Notes under the pieces: model-generated
Database searches by the model: none
What the model was told of the DNA's origin: nothing
Seen by the model: the letters and a program-made list of their open reading frames with translations, nothing else
Assembly (NCBI GenBank): GCA_910589545.1
Contig: CAJUSY010000004.1
Span: 34,501 to 98,500 of the forward strand
Origin: Peptoniphilaceae bacterium
GTDB taxonomy: Bacteria; Bacillota; Clostridia; Tissierellales; Peptoniphilaceae
Direction: 5' to 3'
DNA length: 64,000 bases
Part shown: piece by piece, positions 41,943 through 50,846 of the stretch
How the letters are laid out: the number at the start of each line of letters is the position of its first letter
How positions within the stretch are numbered: the stretch's first letter is position 1
Made by a program: the position numbers and the translations under genes

Positions 41943-42908
41943 ATGATACAAACTGACAAAATAATTTTAAGAAAATTCAGAATTAATGACGCGGATAAGA
42001 TGTTTGAAAATTGGGCAAGTGACAGCAAAGTTACGAAGTTTCTGTCGTGGAATCCACACACAAAAGTCTCGGAATCAGAAAAAATCATAAAACAATGGAT
42101 AAATGATGATAAGAATGTTTACTTTGCGATTTGCAACGCAAATGATGAAAACATAGGTAGAATATCGGCAACTTTAAAAAAAGGAAAACCGAAAACATAC
42201 TCCATTGGATACTGCCTGTCACATGATTATTGGTCACGTGGAATAATGACAGAATCTTTGAAAATTATGCTAAAATATTTGTTTGAAGAAAAAACGGCCG
42301 TTAGAGTAGAAGCAAGACACGATGTAAGAAACTTAGCAAGTGGCAAAGTGATGAAGAAAGCAAACATGAAATACGAAGGTATTCTTCGAAAATATGAAAT
42401 CAACAATCAAGGAGTGGAAGATTCTTGCATGTATTCCATGATTGATGATGAGTATGAATGCGATTTTATGATTCCAGAATTTGAAGAATTGGATTTCAGA
42501 AAAGAATTATTAGCGGATAAAAAGACGATGAGTTTCAATGAAAAATACGGCGGAGCTATTGATTTCTCAGAAAACAAATGGCAAATCTGGTATGACAAAT
42601 GGATAAACTCTGACGACAGATTTTACTATTACATTATGGGTCATAACAAGCCTGTCGGAGAATGTTGTATATATAAGGAAGATGATAGGTGGATTTGCAG
42701 TCTAATTGTAAAAGATGAATACAGAAACAATGGCTACGGGAAAAAAGCGTTGATGTTTTTGATTGATTTGGCAAAAAAATTAGACATAGATGAACTATAC
42801 GATAATATTGGTATCAGCAATCCTTCATTAAATTTGTTTTTGAAATGTGGATTTGAAATCGTGGACACTAATGAAGAGCATTCAACTGTGAGATTTAAAA
42901 TACGTTAA
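41943..42908 (+). CDS. Protein with two GNAT acetyltransferase domains
   Basis: 321 residues. The first half (1-165) is RimJ/RimL-like: ILRKFRINDADKMFENWASD, SIGYCLSHDYWSRGIMTESL and ARHDVRNLASGKVMKKANMK. The second half (about 190-321) has CSLIVKDEYRNNGYGKKALM, the acetyl-CoA loop (R-x2-G-x-G), and NPSLNLFLKCGFEIVD. Both cofactor motifs look intact. Substrate unknown; an N-terminal protein or small-amine acetylation is likely. It is a single gene between divergent arsM and a MATE pump. Confidence 0.82.
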   Translation: MIQTDKIILRKFRINDADKMFENWASDSKVTKFLSWNPHTKVSESEKIIKQWINDDKNVYFAICNANDENIGRISATLKKGKPKTYSIGYCLSHDYWSRGIMTESLKIMLKYLFEEKTAVRVEARHDVRNLASGKVMKKANMKYEGILRKYEINNQGVEDSCMYSMIDDEYECDFMIPEFEELDFRKELLADKKTMSFNEKYGGAIDFSENKWQIWYDKWINSDDRFYYYIMGHNKPVGECCIYKEDDRWICSLIVKDEYRNNGYGKKALMFLIDLAKKLDIDELYDNIGISNPSLNLFLKCGFEIVDTNEEHSTVRFKIR

Positions 42909-42999
42909 CTTGTATTAATTTTTTGCTAGTAGTATGATGTAATATATATTTTTATTTTTAGATATTTGAATTAGATTGAATTTTAGAATGGATGATTAG

Positions 43000-44340
43000 A
43001 TGAAGAATAAGAAATTTTACAGAAGAGCGATAGAGGTCGCATGGCCGTCAGTGTTGGAGAGTTTTTTCATAGCACTTGCGGGAATTATCGACACTTATAT
43101 GGTGTCTTCGATTGGAAGCTCTGCAGTAGCAGCTGTAGGTCTTACAACACAACCCAAATTCATAGCACTAGCGATATTCTTCTCCATAAATATCGCTACG
43201 TCAGCTTTAGTTGCCAGACGTCTTGGAGAAGAGGACAAAGAAGGAGCGAACAGAATACTTGTCACAGCGATTATCATGGGACTTTTGCTAACGGTTGTTA
43301 TAAGCGCTTTGATGGTGTATTTTTCGGATAGCATTCTGAGACTTGCCGGAAGTAACTCAGACACGCATACTGATGCGCTGAATTATTTCAGAATAATCAT
43401 GGGAGGAATGATTTTCTCCGTGGTGAGTATGACGATAAATGCAGCACAAAGGGGAAGTGGCAACACTAGAATTGCATTTACAACTAACTTGGTGTCAAGT
43501 ATTGTCAATATATTTTTTAATTACTGCTTGATAGGTGGTAATTTTGGTTTTCCCAAAATGGAAGTTTCTGGAGCGGCACTTGCGACAGTGCTTGGAACAG
43601 TCGTAAGTAGCATTATGTGCATCAGATCGCTTTACAGAAAAGATGGTTTCGTACAAATCAAATATATTTTCAAGAAGAAAATCAAGCCAACAGTTGAAGT
43701 ATTCACAAGTATCGTAAAACTTGGAACCAATTTGTTCGTAGAAAATATAGCCATGAGAATCGGATTCTTGACAACAGCGTTGATGGCAGCAGGACTTGGA
43801 ACAGACACATTTGCAGCACACAACGTAGGAATGAATCTTCTAAGTATTTGTTTTTCGTTCGCAGATGGGATGCAAGTTGCAGCAGTCGTTCTAACGGGAT
43901 CAAGCCTTGGCGCTGGCAAGAAAGAAAACGCCAAGATTTACGGCAAAGTCTGCCAACGAATAGGACTTATGATATCTCTTGTACTATCTTTGATATTGTT
44001 GTTATTTGGAAAAGGAATATTCCATTTGTTCTTCGACAAACTCTCCATCATAGAAACAGGAGAAATCATCGCAAGATTCATCACAGTAATAGTCCTTCTA
44101 CAAATCTCACAAATCATCTACGGAGGATGTTTGAGATCAGCAGGTGATGTAAAATACACATTAATCTCTTCAATCATAAGTGTAACAATCATAAGGACAG
44201 TAGTAACATACATCCTTGTATCTGTGTTTGAAATGGGAATCGTGGGAATATGGCTAGGAATCTTCTCCGACCAATTCTCTAGATACATGTTCAATTCAAT
44301 CAGATTTAGACAAGGTAAATGGGTTAACATTAAAATATAA
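43000..44340 (+). CDS. MATE family efflux transporter
   Basis: 446 residues with twelve predicted membrane helices. KNKKFYRRAIEVAWPSVLES starts the N-terminal domain, and the internal repeat gives EVFTSIVKLGTNLFVENIAM for the second half; SSIGSSAVAAVGLTTQP is a typical first-loop stretch. It belongs to a different MATE branch from the pump at 5383-6747, with little local likeness. It probably exports cationic compounds using sodium or protons. Confidence 0.87.
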   Translation: MKNKKFYRRAIEVAWPSVLESFFIALAGIIDTYMVSSIGSSAVAAVGLTTQPKFIALAIFFSINIATSALVARRLGEEDKEGANRILVTAIIMGLLLTVVISALMVYFSDSILRLAGSNSDTHTDALNYFRIIMGGMIFSVVSMTINAAQRGSGNTRIAFTTNLVSSIVNIFFNYCLIGGNFGFPKMEVSGAALATVLGTVVSSIMCIRSLYRKDGFVQIKYIFKKKIKPTVEVFTSIVKLGTNLFVENIAMRIGFLTTALMAAGLGTDTFAAHNVGMNLLSICFSFADGMQVAAVVLTGSSLGAGKKENAKIYGKVCQRIGLMISLVLSLILLLFGKGIFHLFFDKLSIIETGEIIARFITVIVLLQISQIIYGGCLRSAGDVKYTLISSIISVTIIRTVVTYILVSVFEMGIVGIWLGIFSDQFSRYMFNSIRFRQGKWVNIKI

Positions 44341-44422
44341 AAAATCGTCTCGTTTTGATATGTACCATCCTTACTGGATGACCCGGTAAAGATGGCACAC
44401 ATCATTTTGAGACGATTTTTTT
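44341..44422. terminator. Long imperfect hairpin terminator, 82 bases
   Basis: AAAATCGTCTC / GAGACGATTTT closes an 82-base hairpin that continues as TGATaTGTaCCATC paired imperfectly with GATGGcACAcATCA and has a small inner arm. Seven T follow on the plus strand. It lies between converging genes and is longer and more branched than other terminators here. Confidence 0.75.
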
Positions 44423-44954
44423 AATACTCATGTTTGAAAGCATATGCAATATATTTAACGCCAGATATTGTCAAATACATTCCAATTAAAAATACAACCG
44501 TAAAAGATGCTCTTAAAGGATTGTACAACATCATAATTCCAAGAATTAAAGTAATAATATTAATTATGATATTAAGATGGTAAAGTCCACCTGGAACAAA
44601 CCTTAGATATCTTCCGAAACTAATATCGTTGATTGAATCGATAATAAACCAAATCGAGAACACATACGGAATGATCAATACAGCAGATTCGACATTAAAA
44701 AGAAGAATGAGGCCAAGTATTATATCTATTATGCTTATCCAAAAGAATAATTTTATGTTCAGTTTTGTAAAATCTTTTATCTTTTTATAAATTAAAACTC
44801 CGCCTACGCCTTTAACAATTGCAATTATTCCAAAATAAATCACCAGACTCGCTAAGCTGGCATATGGATTTTTAAAAGCTATGAATGAAACTATAATAAA
44901 ACAAATACCTGTAATAAGAGAAATCCAATCAACTGATTTCTTTTCTTCTACCAT
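44421..44954 (-). CDS. DUF308 (HdeD-like) membrane protein
   Basis: 177 residues with six predicted membrane helices in three similar pairs, for example WISLITGICFIIVSFIAFKN and IIDIILGLILLFNVESAVLI. This fits the HdeD/DUF308 family of small membrane proteins of poorly known role, some linked to stress. AGGAGGTGTTA precedes the ATG. It is a single gene. Confidence 0.82.
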   Translation of the reverse strand: MVEEKKSVDWISLITGICFIIVSFIAFKNPYASLASLVIYFGIIAIVKGVGGVLIYKKIKDFTKLNIKLFFWISIIDIILGLILLFNVESAVLIIPYVFSIWFIIDSINDISFGRYLRFVPGGLYHLNIIINIITLILGIMMLYNPLRASFTVVFLIGMYLTISGVKYIAYAFKHEY

Positions 44955-45141
44955 ACTAACACCTCCTTAAATTGTTGATATGCTTTATATACCCAGATTT
45001 AAAGAATATTATTCACTAAATATTAAGAAAATTATTAACAACACTTTGTTGAAAGTTAAAACGAAAATTGTTGGATGAAAATTTGTCGCAAGTTAAAACG
45101 AAAAATGTTACCGAAAATTACTGACGACACTTCTTAGCAAT

Positions 45142-45326
45142 AAAAACAAAAATAGTTTTAGCTAAGAATATCATTCGTAAAAAATAACCACAAATTCTAG
45201 CTAAGTGAACCGTTAAGAAATCTCACTCGTGCCAGAGCGAAGCTCGCACTTGAGATTTTAGGATCACAAGCTTTGAATTTGTTTATTTTTGAAGACAGAT
45301 ATTCGTGCTAAATTATTTTTGTTTTT
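45142..45326 (-). repeat. Structured dispersed element, copy B (inverted relative to copy A)
   Basis: The outer arms AAAAACAAAAATAGTTTTAGC (positions 45142-45162) and GCTAAATTATTTTTGTTTTT (45307-45326) are inverted repeats with one gap. Next come CTAAGAATATC and GATATTCGTGC, and the centre holds AAATCTCA / TGAGATTT (45218-45258) with inner GAG-CTTCG-CTC. Read on the minus strand it matches copy A in GCxCGAATATCT, ATCCTAAAATCxCAAG, AACGG/GACGG and ATGATATTCTTAGC. Two copies of AAGTTAAAACGAAAA (45053 and 45090) lie just outside. Confidence 0.7.
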
Positions 45327-45466
45327 GATATACACTTGGCAAGCGAAAATCTATAAAAAATTCTTCTGAAACTCATTTTACTCCACGCTCTTTTATTATA
45401 TAATAATGAAGGAAACAAATTTTTCGTAAAAATATTGAAATTTTACAAAAAAACTTCAAAAAAGTG

Positions 45467-45495
45467 TTGACATTGTTGTATAGACAATGTATAAT
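45467..45495 (+). promoter_or_regulatory. Promoter of the ribosomal protein operon
   Basis: TTGACA (45467-45472), 17 bases, TATAAT (45490-45495): full consensus. It lies 220 bases before rpsJ, leaving a long structured leader. Confidence 0.9.
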
Positions 45496-45499
45496 ACCA

Positions 45500-45710
45500 G
45501 TTGTGCCTAAAGTTAGTAAGCGTAGAAGTGGAAGGTTGCTCGGGAAACGTGATTAATCTTCCGAGGTAATTTTCACCGAGAAGTCCTACACGATTAGGGC
45601 GATGGGTTAAACTTTTTAAAAAAGTTTTTTAAATTTTAGGTCACTGTACACCCGGGAGGGTGTATGAACATAACCCAGCAAGACGCTTCTTCAAAAATAT
45701 AGAGGAGGTG
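45500..45710 (+). promoter_or_regulatory. Structured leader of the S10 operon
   Basis: The untranslated leader is rich in paired segments: GGAAG..CTTCC, TACACCC / GGGTGTA (45648-45665), and GGGTT near 45604 with AACCC near 45674. Six A and T runs near 45618 could give a weak terminator. Ribosomal protein operons are commonly controlled by their own products binding such leaders; which protein acts here is not known to me. Confidence 0.55.
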
Positions 45711-45715
45711 CCTAA

Positions 45716-46024
45716 ATGGCAAATCAAAAAATCAGAATCAGACTAAGAGCTTATGATCACGAATTAATCGATCAATCAGCTCAAAAAATCGTTGAGGCAG
45801 CTAAGAGAACTGACGTTAAAGTTTCAGGTCCTATTCCGTTGCCAACAGAAAAAGAAGTTATTACAATCTTAAGAGCTGTTCACAAGTACAAAGACTCAAG
45901 AGAACAGTTCGAACAAAGAACACATAAGAGATTAATCGATATCATTAATCCTAACGCAAAGACATTGGAAGCGCTTAAAAAGCTTAACCTTCCTGCCGGC
46001 GTAGATATCGAAATTAAACTTTAA
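45716..46024 (+). CDS. rpsJ: 30S ribosomal protein S10
   Basis: 102 residues, standard length. QKIRIRLRAYDHELIDQSAQ and the RTHKRLIDI segment are diagnostic. S10 sits in the 30S head and also takes part in antitermination as NusE. It is the first gene of the operon, with GAGGAGGTG before the ATG. Confidence 0.97.
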   Translation: MANQKIRIRLRAYDHELIDQSAQKIVEAAKRTDVKVSGPIPLPTEKEVITILRAVHKYKDSREQFEQRTHKRLIDIINPNAKTLEALKKLNLPAGVDIEIKL

Positions 46025-46099
46025 TCTTAGTATGATTGTAAAGCAATCCGCTGTAAGTAAAATTTTAATGTGGATATCACACTATAGGAGGTGTACTCA

Positions 46100-46729
46100 A
46101 TGAAGAGTATTTTAGGTAAAAAAATCGGAATGACTCAAATCTTCGAAGAAGATGGTACTGTTGTTCCAGTAACTGTCATTGAAGCGGGTCCAATGGTTGT
46201 TACACAAATCAAAACTAAAGAAAAAGAAGGATATAACGCAATTCAAGTTGGTTACATTGAAAAGAAAGAAAAACACGTTAACCAACCAATGAGAGGTCAT
46301 TTTGGCAAAGCAGGCGTTTCATTCAAGAAACACTTACAAGAGTTTAAAATTGGTGAAGATGAACAATTTAACCTTGGCGATGAAATCAAATTAGATATAT
46401 TCCAAGACGGAGACGTTGTAGATGTTATCGGTATTTCAAAAGGTAAGGGAACTCAAGGTTCAATAGTTAGACACAACTATTCAAGAGGACCTATGGGACA
46501 CGGTTCTAAATCACACAGAGTTGCAGGTGCAAGAAGTGCCGGATCTTATCCAGCAAGAGTTTTCAAAGGACGTAAAGGTTCTGGTAAAATGGGTCACGAC
46601 CGTGTAACTGTTCAAAACTTGAAAATTGTTAAAGTTGACAATGAAAGAAACTTACTTCTTATTAAGGGAGCTGTTCCAGGAAACAAAGGTGGAGTAGTTA
46701 CTGTTAGAGAAGCTATTAAGTCAAAATAG
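46100..46729 (+). CDS. rplC: 50S ribosomal protein L3
   Basis: 209 residues from ATG 46100 (MKSILGKKIGMTQIFEEDGT), which follows AGGAGGTG; an in-frame GTG at 46091 lies inside that ribosome site. HGSKSHRVAGARSAGSYPARVFKGRKGSGKMG is the conserved central loop reaching the peptidyl transferase centre. An early assembly protein of the large subunit. Confidence 0.96.
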   Translation: MKSILGKKIGMTQIFEEDGTVVPVTVIEAGPMVVTQIKTKEKEGYNAIQVGYIEKKEKHVNQPMRGHFGKAGVSFKKHLQEFKIGEDEQFNLGDEIKLDIFQDGDVVDVIGISKGKGTQGSIVRHNYSRGPMGHGSKSHRVAGARSAGSYPARVFKGRKGSGKMGHDRVTVQNLKIVKVDNERNLLLIKGAVPGNKGGVVTVREAIKSK

Positions 46730-46744
46730 GAAGGAGGATGAAAC

Positions 46745-47368
46745 ATGCCTAAAGTTCAAATTTTAAACCAACAAGGAGAAAATGTTGGAGAATTAGAATT
46801 AAATGAAGCCATTTTCGGCGTTGATGTTAATGAGCACGTTGTTTACGAAGTAGTTAAAAACCAACTTGCTAATAAAAGACAAGGCACACAATCTGCTAAA
46901 ACTCGTAGTGAGGTAAGAGGTGGAGGAAAGAAGCCTTGGAGACAAAAAGGTACAGGTAGAGCAAGACAAGGATCTATTAGATCTCCACAATGGAGAGGTG
47001 GTGGGGTAGTATTCGCTCCGAAACCTAGAGATTACAGCTACGCTGTTCCTAAGAAAGTTAGAAGACTTGCAATCAAATCAGTATTAACTTCAAAAGTTAA
47101 TGACAATGAAATGATCGTTTTAGATAAATTAAACTTAGATGCTATTAGCACTAAAAAAGCTGTTGAAGTTTTGAAAAATATTAAAGCTGACAAGAAAGCT
47201 TTAGTAGTTGTTGATAAAAATGATGATAAACTTTACAGATCATTTAGAAACATTGAAAATGTAGCTATTTGTGAAGCTAGATTAATCAATGTATATGATT
47301 GTTTGAAATACAACTCATTAGTTATTACAACTGATGCTGTTAAAATTCTTGAGGAGGTGTTTCAATAA
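46745..47368 (+). CDS. rplD: 50S ribosomal protein L4
   Basis: 207 residues. The extended loop RGGGKKPWRQKGTGRARQGS lines the nascent-peptide exit tunnel. Ribosome site GGAGGATGAA. Its stop overlaps the L23 start by one base (TAATG), so translation is coupled. In E. coli L4 represses this operon; whether that happens here cannot be seen. Confidence 0.96.
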   Translation: MPKVQILNQQGENVGELELNEAIFGVDVNEHVVYEVVKNQLANKRQGTQSAKTRSEVRGGGKKPWRQKGTGRARQGSIRSPQWRGGGVVFAPKPRDYSYAVPKKVRRLAIKSVLTSKVNDNEMIVLDKLNLDAISTKKAVEVLKNIKADKKALVVVDKNDDKLYRSFRNIENVAICEARLINVYDCLKYNSLVITTDAVKILEEVFQ

Positions 47369-47658
47369 TGAAATCACCATATGATATTATTTTGAAACCA
47401 GTTATTTCTGAAGATTCTATGGAAAAAATGGAAGACAAGAAATATGTATTCAAAGTAGATAAAAATGCGAATAAAATAGAAATCAGAAACGCTATCGAAA
47501 AGATTTTTGATGTTAAAGTAAAATCTGTTAACACTATGAACGTTAAAGGAAAAGTTAAGAGAATGGGCGCTCACAGTGGTAAGAGATCTGATTGGAAGAA
47601 AGCTATAGTTGCATTAACAGAAGATTCAAAAGAAATTGAATTTTTCGAAGGAATGTAA
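47368..47658 (+). CDS. rplW: 50S ribosomal protein L23
   Basis: 96 residues, standard length. SPYDIILKPVISEDSMEKME and YVFKVDKNANKIEIRNAIEK are family landmarks. L23 lies at the exit tunnel and docks trigger factor and SRP. Confidence 0.96.
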   Translation: MKSPYDIILKPVISEDSMEKMEDKKYVFKVDKNANKIEIRNAIEKIFDVKVKSVNTMNVKGKVKRMGAHSGKRSDWKKAIVALTEDSKEIEFFEGM

Positions 47659-47674
47659 TTAAGGGGGTAAAAAC

Positions 47675-48505
47675 ATGGCAATAAAAAAATATAAACCGAC
47701 TTCTGCCGGTGTACGTGGTATGAGTGTTTTATCTTTTGATGAAATCACAAAAACTACTCCTGAAAAATCATTAACTGTTAGCTTAAACAAATCTGGCGGA
47801 AGAAACTCTTATGGTAGAGTAACTACTCGTCACAGAGGCGGCGGAGCTAAGAGAAAATATAGAATTATAGATTTTAAAAGAAACAAAGATGGTATTAAAG
47901 CTGTTGTTAAATCAATCGAATACGATCCAAACAGAACAGCAAACATCGCTTTGTTACAATATGAAGATGGTGAAAAAAGATACATCATCCAACCACAAGG
48001 TTTAAAAGTTGGAGATGTAGTTGAAAGTGGTGCGGATGTAGATATTATCCCTGGTAATGCTCTTCCATTGAGAAACATTCCAGTAGGTACTACAGTTCAC
48101 AACATCGAAATGAAAGTTGGCAAAGGAGCTCAATTAGTTAGAACAGCTGGTGCTGAAGCACAACTTATGGCTAAAGAAGGCAAATTTGCACAATTAAGAT
48201 TACCATCAGGAGAATTTAGATTAATTCACCTTGACTGTAAAGCTACTGTAGGTCAAGTTGGAAATATCTCTCACGAATTGGTTACAATTGGTAAGGCTGG
48301 ACGTAACAGACACTTGGGTAAGAGACCTTACGTAAGAGGTTCAGCGATGAACCCAGTAGATCACCCTCACGGTGGTGGTGAAGGTAGAGCACCAATCGGT
48401 AGACCAGCTCCTTCAACTCCATGGGGTAAACCAGCACTTGGACTTAAGACTCGTAAGAAAAACAAAAAGTCTAATAAGTACATTGTAAGAAGAAGAAAGA
48501 AATAA
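47675..48505 (+). CDS. rplB: 50S ribosomal protein L2
   Basis: 276 residues. RHRGGGAKRKYRIIDFKRNK near residue 50 and the C-terminal AMNPVDHPHGGGEGRAPIGR, which includes the conserved His of the peptidyl transferase region, identify L2. It is needed for subunit joining. Ribosome site AAGGGGGT. Confidence 0.97.
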   Translation: MAIKKYKPTSAGVRGMSVLSFDEITKTTPEKSLTVSLNKSGGRNSYGRVTTRHRGGGAKRKYRIIDFKRNKDGIKAVVKSIEYDPNRTANIALLQYEDGEKRYIIQPQGLKVGDVVESGADVDIIPGNALPLRNIPVGTTVHNIEMKVGKGAQLVRTAGAEAQLMAKEGKFAQLRLPSGEFRLIHLDCKATVGQVGNISHELVTIGKAGRNRHLGKRPYVRGSAMNPVDHPHGGGEGRAPIGRPAPSTPWGKPALGLKTRKKNKKSNKYIVRRRKK

Positions 48506-48517
48506 CGGAGGGATAGA

Positions 48518-48802
48518 ATGAGTAGATCACTTAAAAAAGGACCTTTCTGCGATGAACACTTAATGAAGAAAGTGGAAGAACTTAACAAAAACGATGAAAA
48601 GAAGATTATTAAAACATGGTCTCGTCGTTCTACAATATTCCCTAACTTCGTAGGTCACACAATTGCAGTTCACGATGGAAGAAAGCATGTACCTGTTTAT
48701 ATTACTGACGATATGGTTGGTCATAAATTAGGAGAATTTGTTCCTACAAGAACATACAAAGGTCACATTAAAAACGAAAAAACGAGTAAGGTTCGTAATT
48801 AA
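48518..48802 (+). CDS. rpsS: 30S ribosomal protein S19
   Basis: 94 residues. MSRSLKKGPFCDEHLMKKVE and TIAVHDGRKHVPVYITDDMV are diagnostic. S19 binds 16S rRNA in the head with S13. Ribosome site CGGAGGG. Confidence 0.96.
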   Translation: MSRSLKKGPFCDEHLMKKVEELNKNDEKKIIKTWSRRSTIFPNFVGHTIAVHDGRKHVPVYITDDMVGHKLGEFVPTRTYKGHIKNEKTSKVRN

Positions 48803-48819
48803 TATAAGGAGGTATGACA

Positions 48820-49158
48820 ATGCAAGCTAAAGCTATAGCGAAATATGTACGTATTTCTCCTCTAAAAGTTAACTTTATATGCAAAGAAATTAGAGGTAAA
48901 CAAGTTGATGAAGCCCTTGCTATATTGAAATTCACTCCTAAAAAAGGTGCTAGAATTTTAGAAAAAGTGCTAAATTCAGCAATTGCAAACGCAGAACACA
49001 ATTTTGGATTAAATAGAGAAGATCTTTTTGTATCACAAGCATACGCTAATAACGCTCCAGTAATGAAAAGATGGAGACCAAAAGCTAAAGGAATGGCTTA
49101 TCCAATCCTTAAAAGATCAAGTCATGTTGGCGTAGTTGTAGAAGAAAGAGAATTATAA
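48820..49158 (+). CDS. rplV: 50S ribosomal protein L22
   Basis: 112 residues from ATG 48820, seven bases after AAGGAGG; the ATG at 48814 is too close to that site. AKYVRISPLKVNFICKEIRG starts the protein, and the long beta-hairpin (PVMKRWRPKAKGMAYPILKR) lines the exit tunnel, the place of macrolide-resistance changes. Confidence 0.95.
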   Translation: MQAKAIAKYVRISPLKVNFICKEIRGKQVDEALAILKFTPKKGARILEKVLNSAIANAEHNFGLNREDLFVSQAYANNAPVMKRWRPKAKGMAYPILKRSSHVGVVVEEREL

Positions 49159-49169
49159 GGAGGAGTCTG

Positions 49170-49901
49170 ATGGGTCAAAAAGTTAATCCTAAAGGATTAA
49201 GAGTTGGTGTTATCAAAGACTGGGATTCAAGATGGTTTGCAGATAAAAAAGATTTTAGTGATTATTTAGTAGAAGATCACAAAATTCGTGAACTAATCAA
49301 AAAAGAATCTTTCAGCGCTGGTATTAGCAGTGTTGCTATCGAAAGAGCATCAAACAAAATTAAAGTAACTATCAACACAGCTAAACCTGGTATGGTTATT
49401 GGCCGTCAAGGTGCTGGCGTTGAAGAATTAAAAAATAAGTTAGAAAAACTAACAGGTAAAAAATTAATCATAAATGTAGAAGAAGTTAAGTTCCAAGACT
49501 TAGATGCACAATTAGTTGCAGAAAACATTGCATCACAATTAGAAAGACGTATTTCTTTCAGACGTGCAATGAAACAAACTATGCAAAGAAGCATGAGAGC
49601 AGGAGCTTTGGGTATTAAGACTATGGTTTCTGGTAGACTTGGTGGAGCTGATATGGCGAGAAGCGAAGGATACAGTGAAGGAACTATTCCTCTTCAAACT
49701 CTAAGAGCTGCAATCGACTATGGATTTGCAGAAGCAGACACAACTTATGGTAAGCTTGGTGTTAAAGTTTGGTTATACAAAGGTGAAATGTTACCTGGTA
49801 TGACAGAAGAAGATTTACCTGTTTACAAAAACAAAAAGAACGACAAAAACAGAAAAAGAAGAAACAACAGAAAAGGTAAATCCCAAGCAGCTAAAAAATA
49901 A
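49170..49901 (+). CDS. rpsC: 30S ribosomal protein S3
   Basis: 243 residues. MGQKVNPKGLRVGVIKDWDS at the N-terminus, a KH domain with GMVIGRQGAGVEELKNKLEK, and the C-terminal GTIPLQTLRAAIDYG region. The last 30 residues are a basic tail (NKKNDKNRKRRNNRKGKSQA). S3 forms the mRNA entry site with S4 and S5. Confidence 0.96.
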   Translation: MGQKVNPKGLRVGVIKDWDSRWFADKKDFSDYLVEDHKIRELIKKESFSAGISSVAIERASNKIKVTINTAKPGMVIGRQGAGVEELKNKLEKLTGKKLIINVEEVKFQDLDAQLVAENIASQLERRISFRRAMKQTMQRSMRAGALGIKTMVSGRLGGADMARSEGYSEGTIPLQTLRAAIDYGFAEADTTYGKLGVKVWLYKGEMLPGMTEEDLPVYKNKKNDKNRKRRNNRKGKSQAAKK

Positions 49902-49922
49902 TTCGAGAGGAGGAAATATTCT

Positions 49923-50366
49923 ATGTTAATGCCTAAAAGAGTAAAATACCGTAGAGTTCACAGAGGCAGAATGAAAGGTAAAGCATTAAAAGGCAATACT
50001 TTAACTTACGGTGATTATGGTATACAAGCGTTAGGTTCTTGTTGGTTAACAGCTAATCAAATAGAAGCAGCACGTCGTGCGATGACAAGATATATAAAAA
50101 GAGGCGGTAACATCTGGATCAAAGTTTTCCCAGATAAGCCAGTGTCAAAGAAGCCTATCGGTATTCGTATGGGTTCAGGTAAAGGAGCTCCAGAATATTG
50201 GGTAGCAGTTATTAAACCAGGTAGAGTATTATTTGAAATGGCAGGTGTTCCTGAAGACGTAGCACGTGAAGCTATGAGACTTGCACAACACAAACTACCT
50301 ATCAAAACTAAATTTATAGCTCGTGAAGAGTTCGGAGAAAAGGACGGTGAAGCTGATGAAAACTAA
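49923..50366 (+). CDS. rplP: 50S ribosomal protein L16
   Basis: 147 residues. MLMPKRVKYRRVHRGRMKGK and the IPIGIRMGSGKGAPEYWVAV-like segment (KKPIGIRMGSGKGAPEYWVA) are diagnostic. It binds near the A site. Its last codons overlap the L29 start. Confidence 0.96.
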   Translation: MLMPKRVKYRRVHRGRMKGKALKGNTLTYGDYGIQALGSCWLTANQIEAARRAMTRYIKRGGNIWIKVFPDKPVSKKPIGIRMGSGKGAPEYWVAVIKPGRVLFEMAGVPEDVAREAMRLAQHKLPIKTKFIAREEFGEKDGEADEN

Positions 50367-50562
50367 AGAAATTCGTAATCTATCAGATCAAGATTTACAA
50401 AAACAATTAGAACAATCTAAAAGTGAATTGTTTAATCTACGTTTTCAATTAGCTACTGGGCAATTAGAAAACCCTATGATGATAGGACTTGTAAAAAAAG
50501 ATATAGCTCGCATTAAGACTATTATTAGAGAACGTGAGCTAAACATTGGTAAGGAGGCTTAA
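50356..50562 (+). CDS. rpmC: 50S ribosomal protein L29
   Basis: 68 residues from ATG 50356, within the end of L16 (stop 50366). KTKEIRNLSDQDLQKQLEQS and LFNLRFQLATGQLENPMMIG are typical. An upstream in-frame ATG at 50323 would add residues not found in the family. Coupled translation from L16 is likely, as no good ribosome site precedes it. Confidence 0.94.
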   Translation: MKTKEIRNLSDQDLQKQLEQSKSELFNLRFQLATGQLENPMMIGLVKKDIARIKTIIRERELNIGKEA

Positions 50563-50567
50563 CAATT

Positions 50568-50822
50568 ATGGAAAGAAATATGAGAAAAACCATAGTTGGG
50601 ATAGTTGTTTCAGATAAGATGGATAAGTCAATTGTTGTAGAAGTTAAGACACTTGTCAAAGATCCTAAATACGGTAAACAATTAAGAAAAACAACTAAAT
50701 TTAAAGCACACGATGAAGAAAACATTGCTGGTATCGGCGATAAAGTTAAAATAATGGAAACAAGACCTCTTTCTAAAACAAAGAACTGGAGACTTGTAGA
50801 AGTTATAGAAAAAGCTAAGTAA
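50568..50822 (+). CDS. rpsQ: 30S ribosomal protein S17
   Basis: 84 residues. RKTIVGIVVSDKMDKSIVVE and the C-terminal IMETRPLSKTKNWRLVEVIE identify S17, an early 16S rRNA binder of the small subunit body. Ribosome site AAGGAGG 10 bases before ATG. Confidence 0.96.
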   Translation: MERNMRKTIVGIVVSDKMDKSIVVEVKTLVKDPKYGKQLRKTTKFKAHDEENIAGIGDKVKIMETRPLSKTKNWRLVEVIEKAK

Positions 50823-50846
50823 TTCTTATTACGAAAGGAGAATTTT

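Noticed and set aside
43495..43934. Cysteine-rich minus-strand frames opposite the MATE gene
   Set aside because: They overlap a clear membrane transporter on the plus strand and have no start signals.
44341..44422. Small SRP RNA
   Set aside because: The hairpin lacks the conserved SRP domain IV loop (GGAA tetraloop with its asymmetric internal loop).
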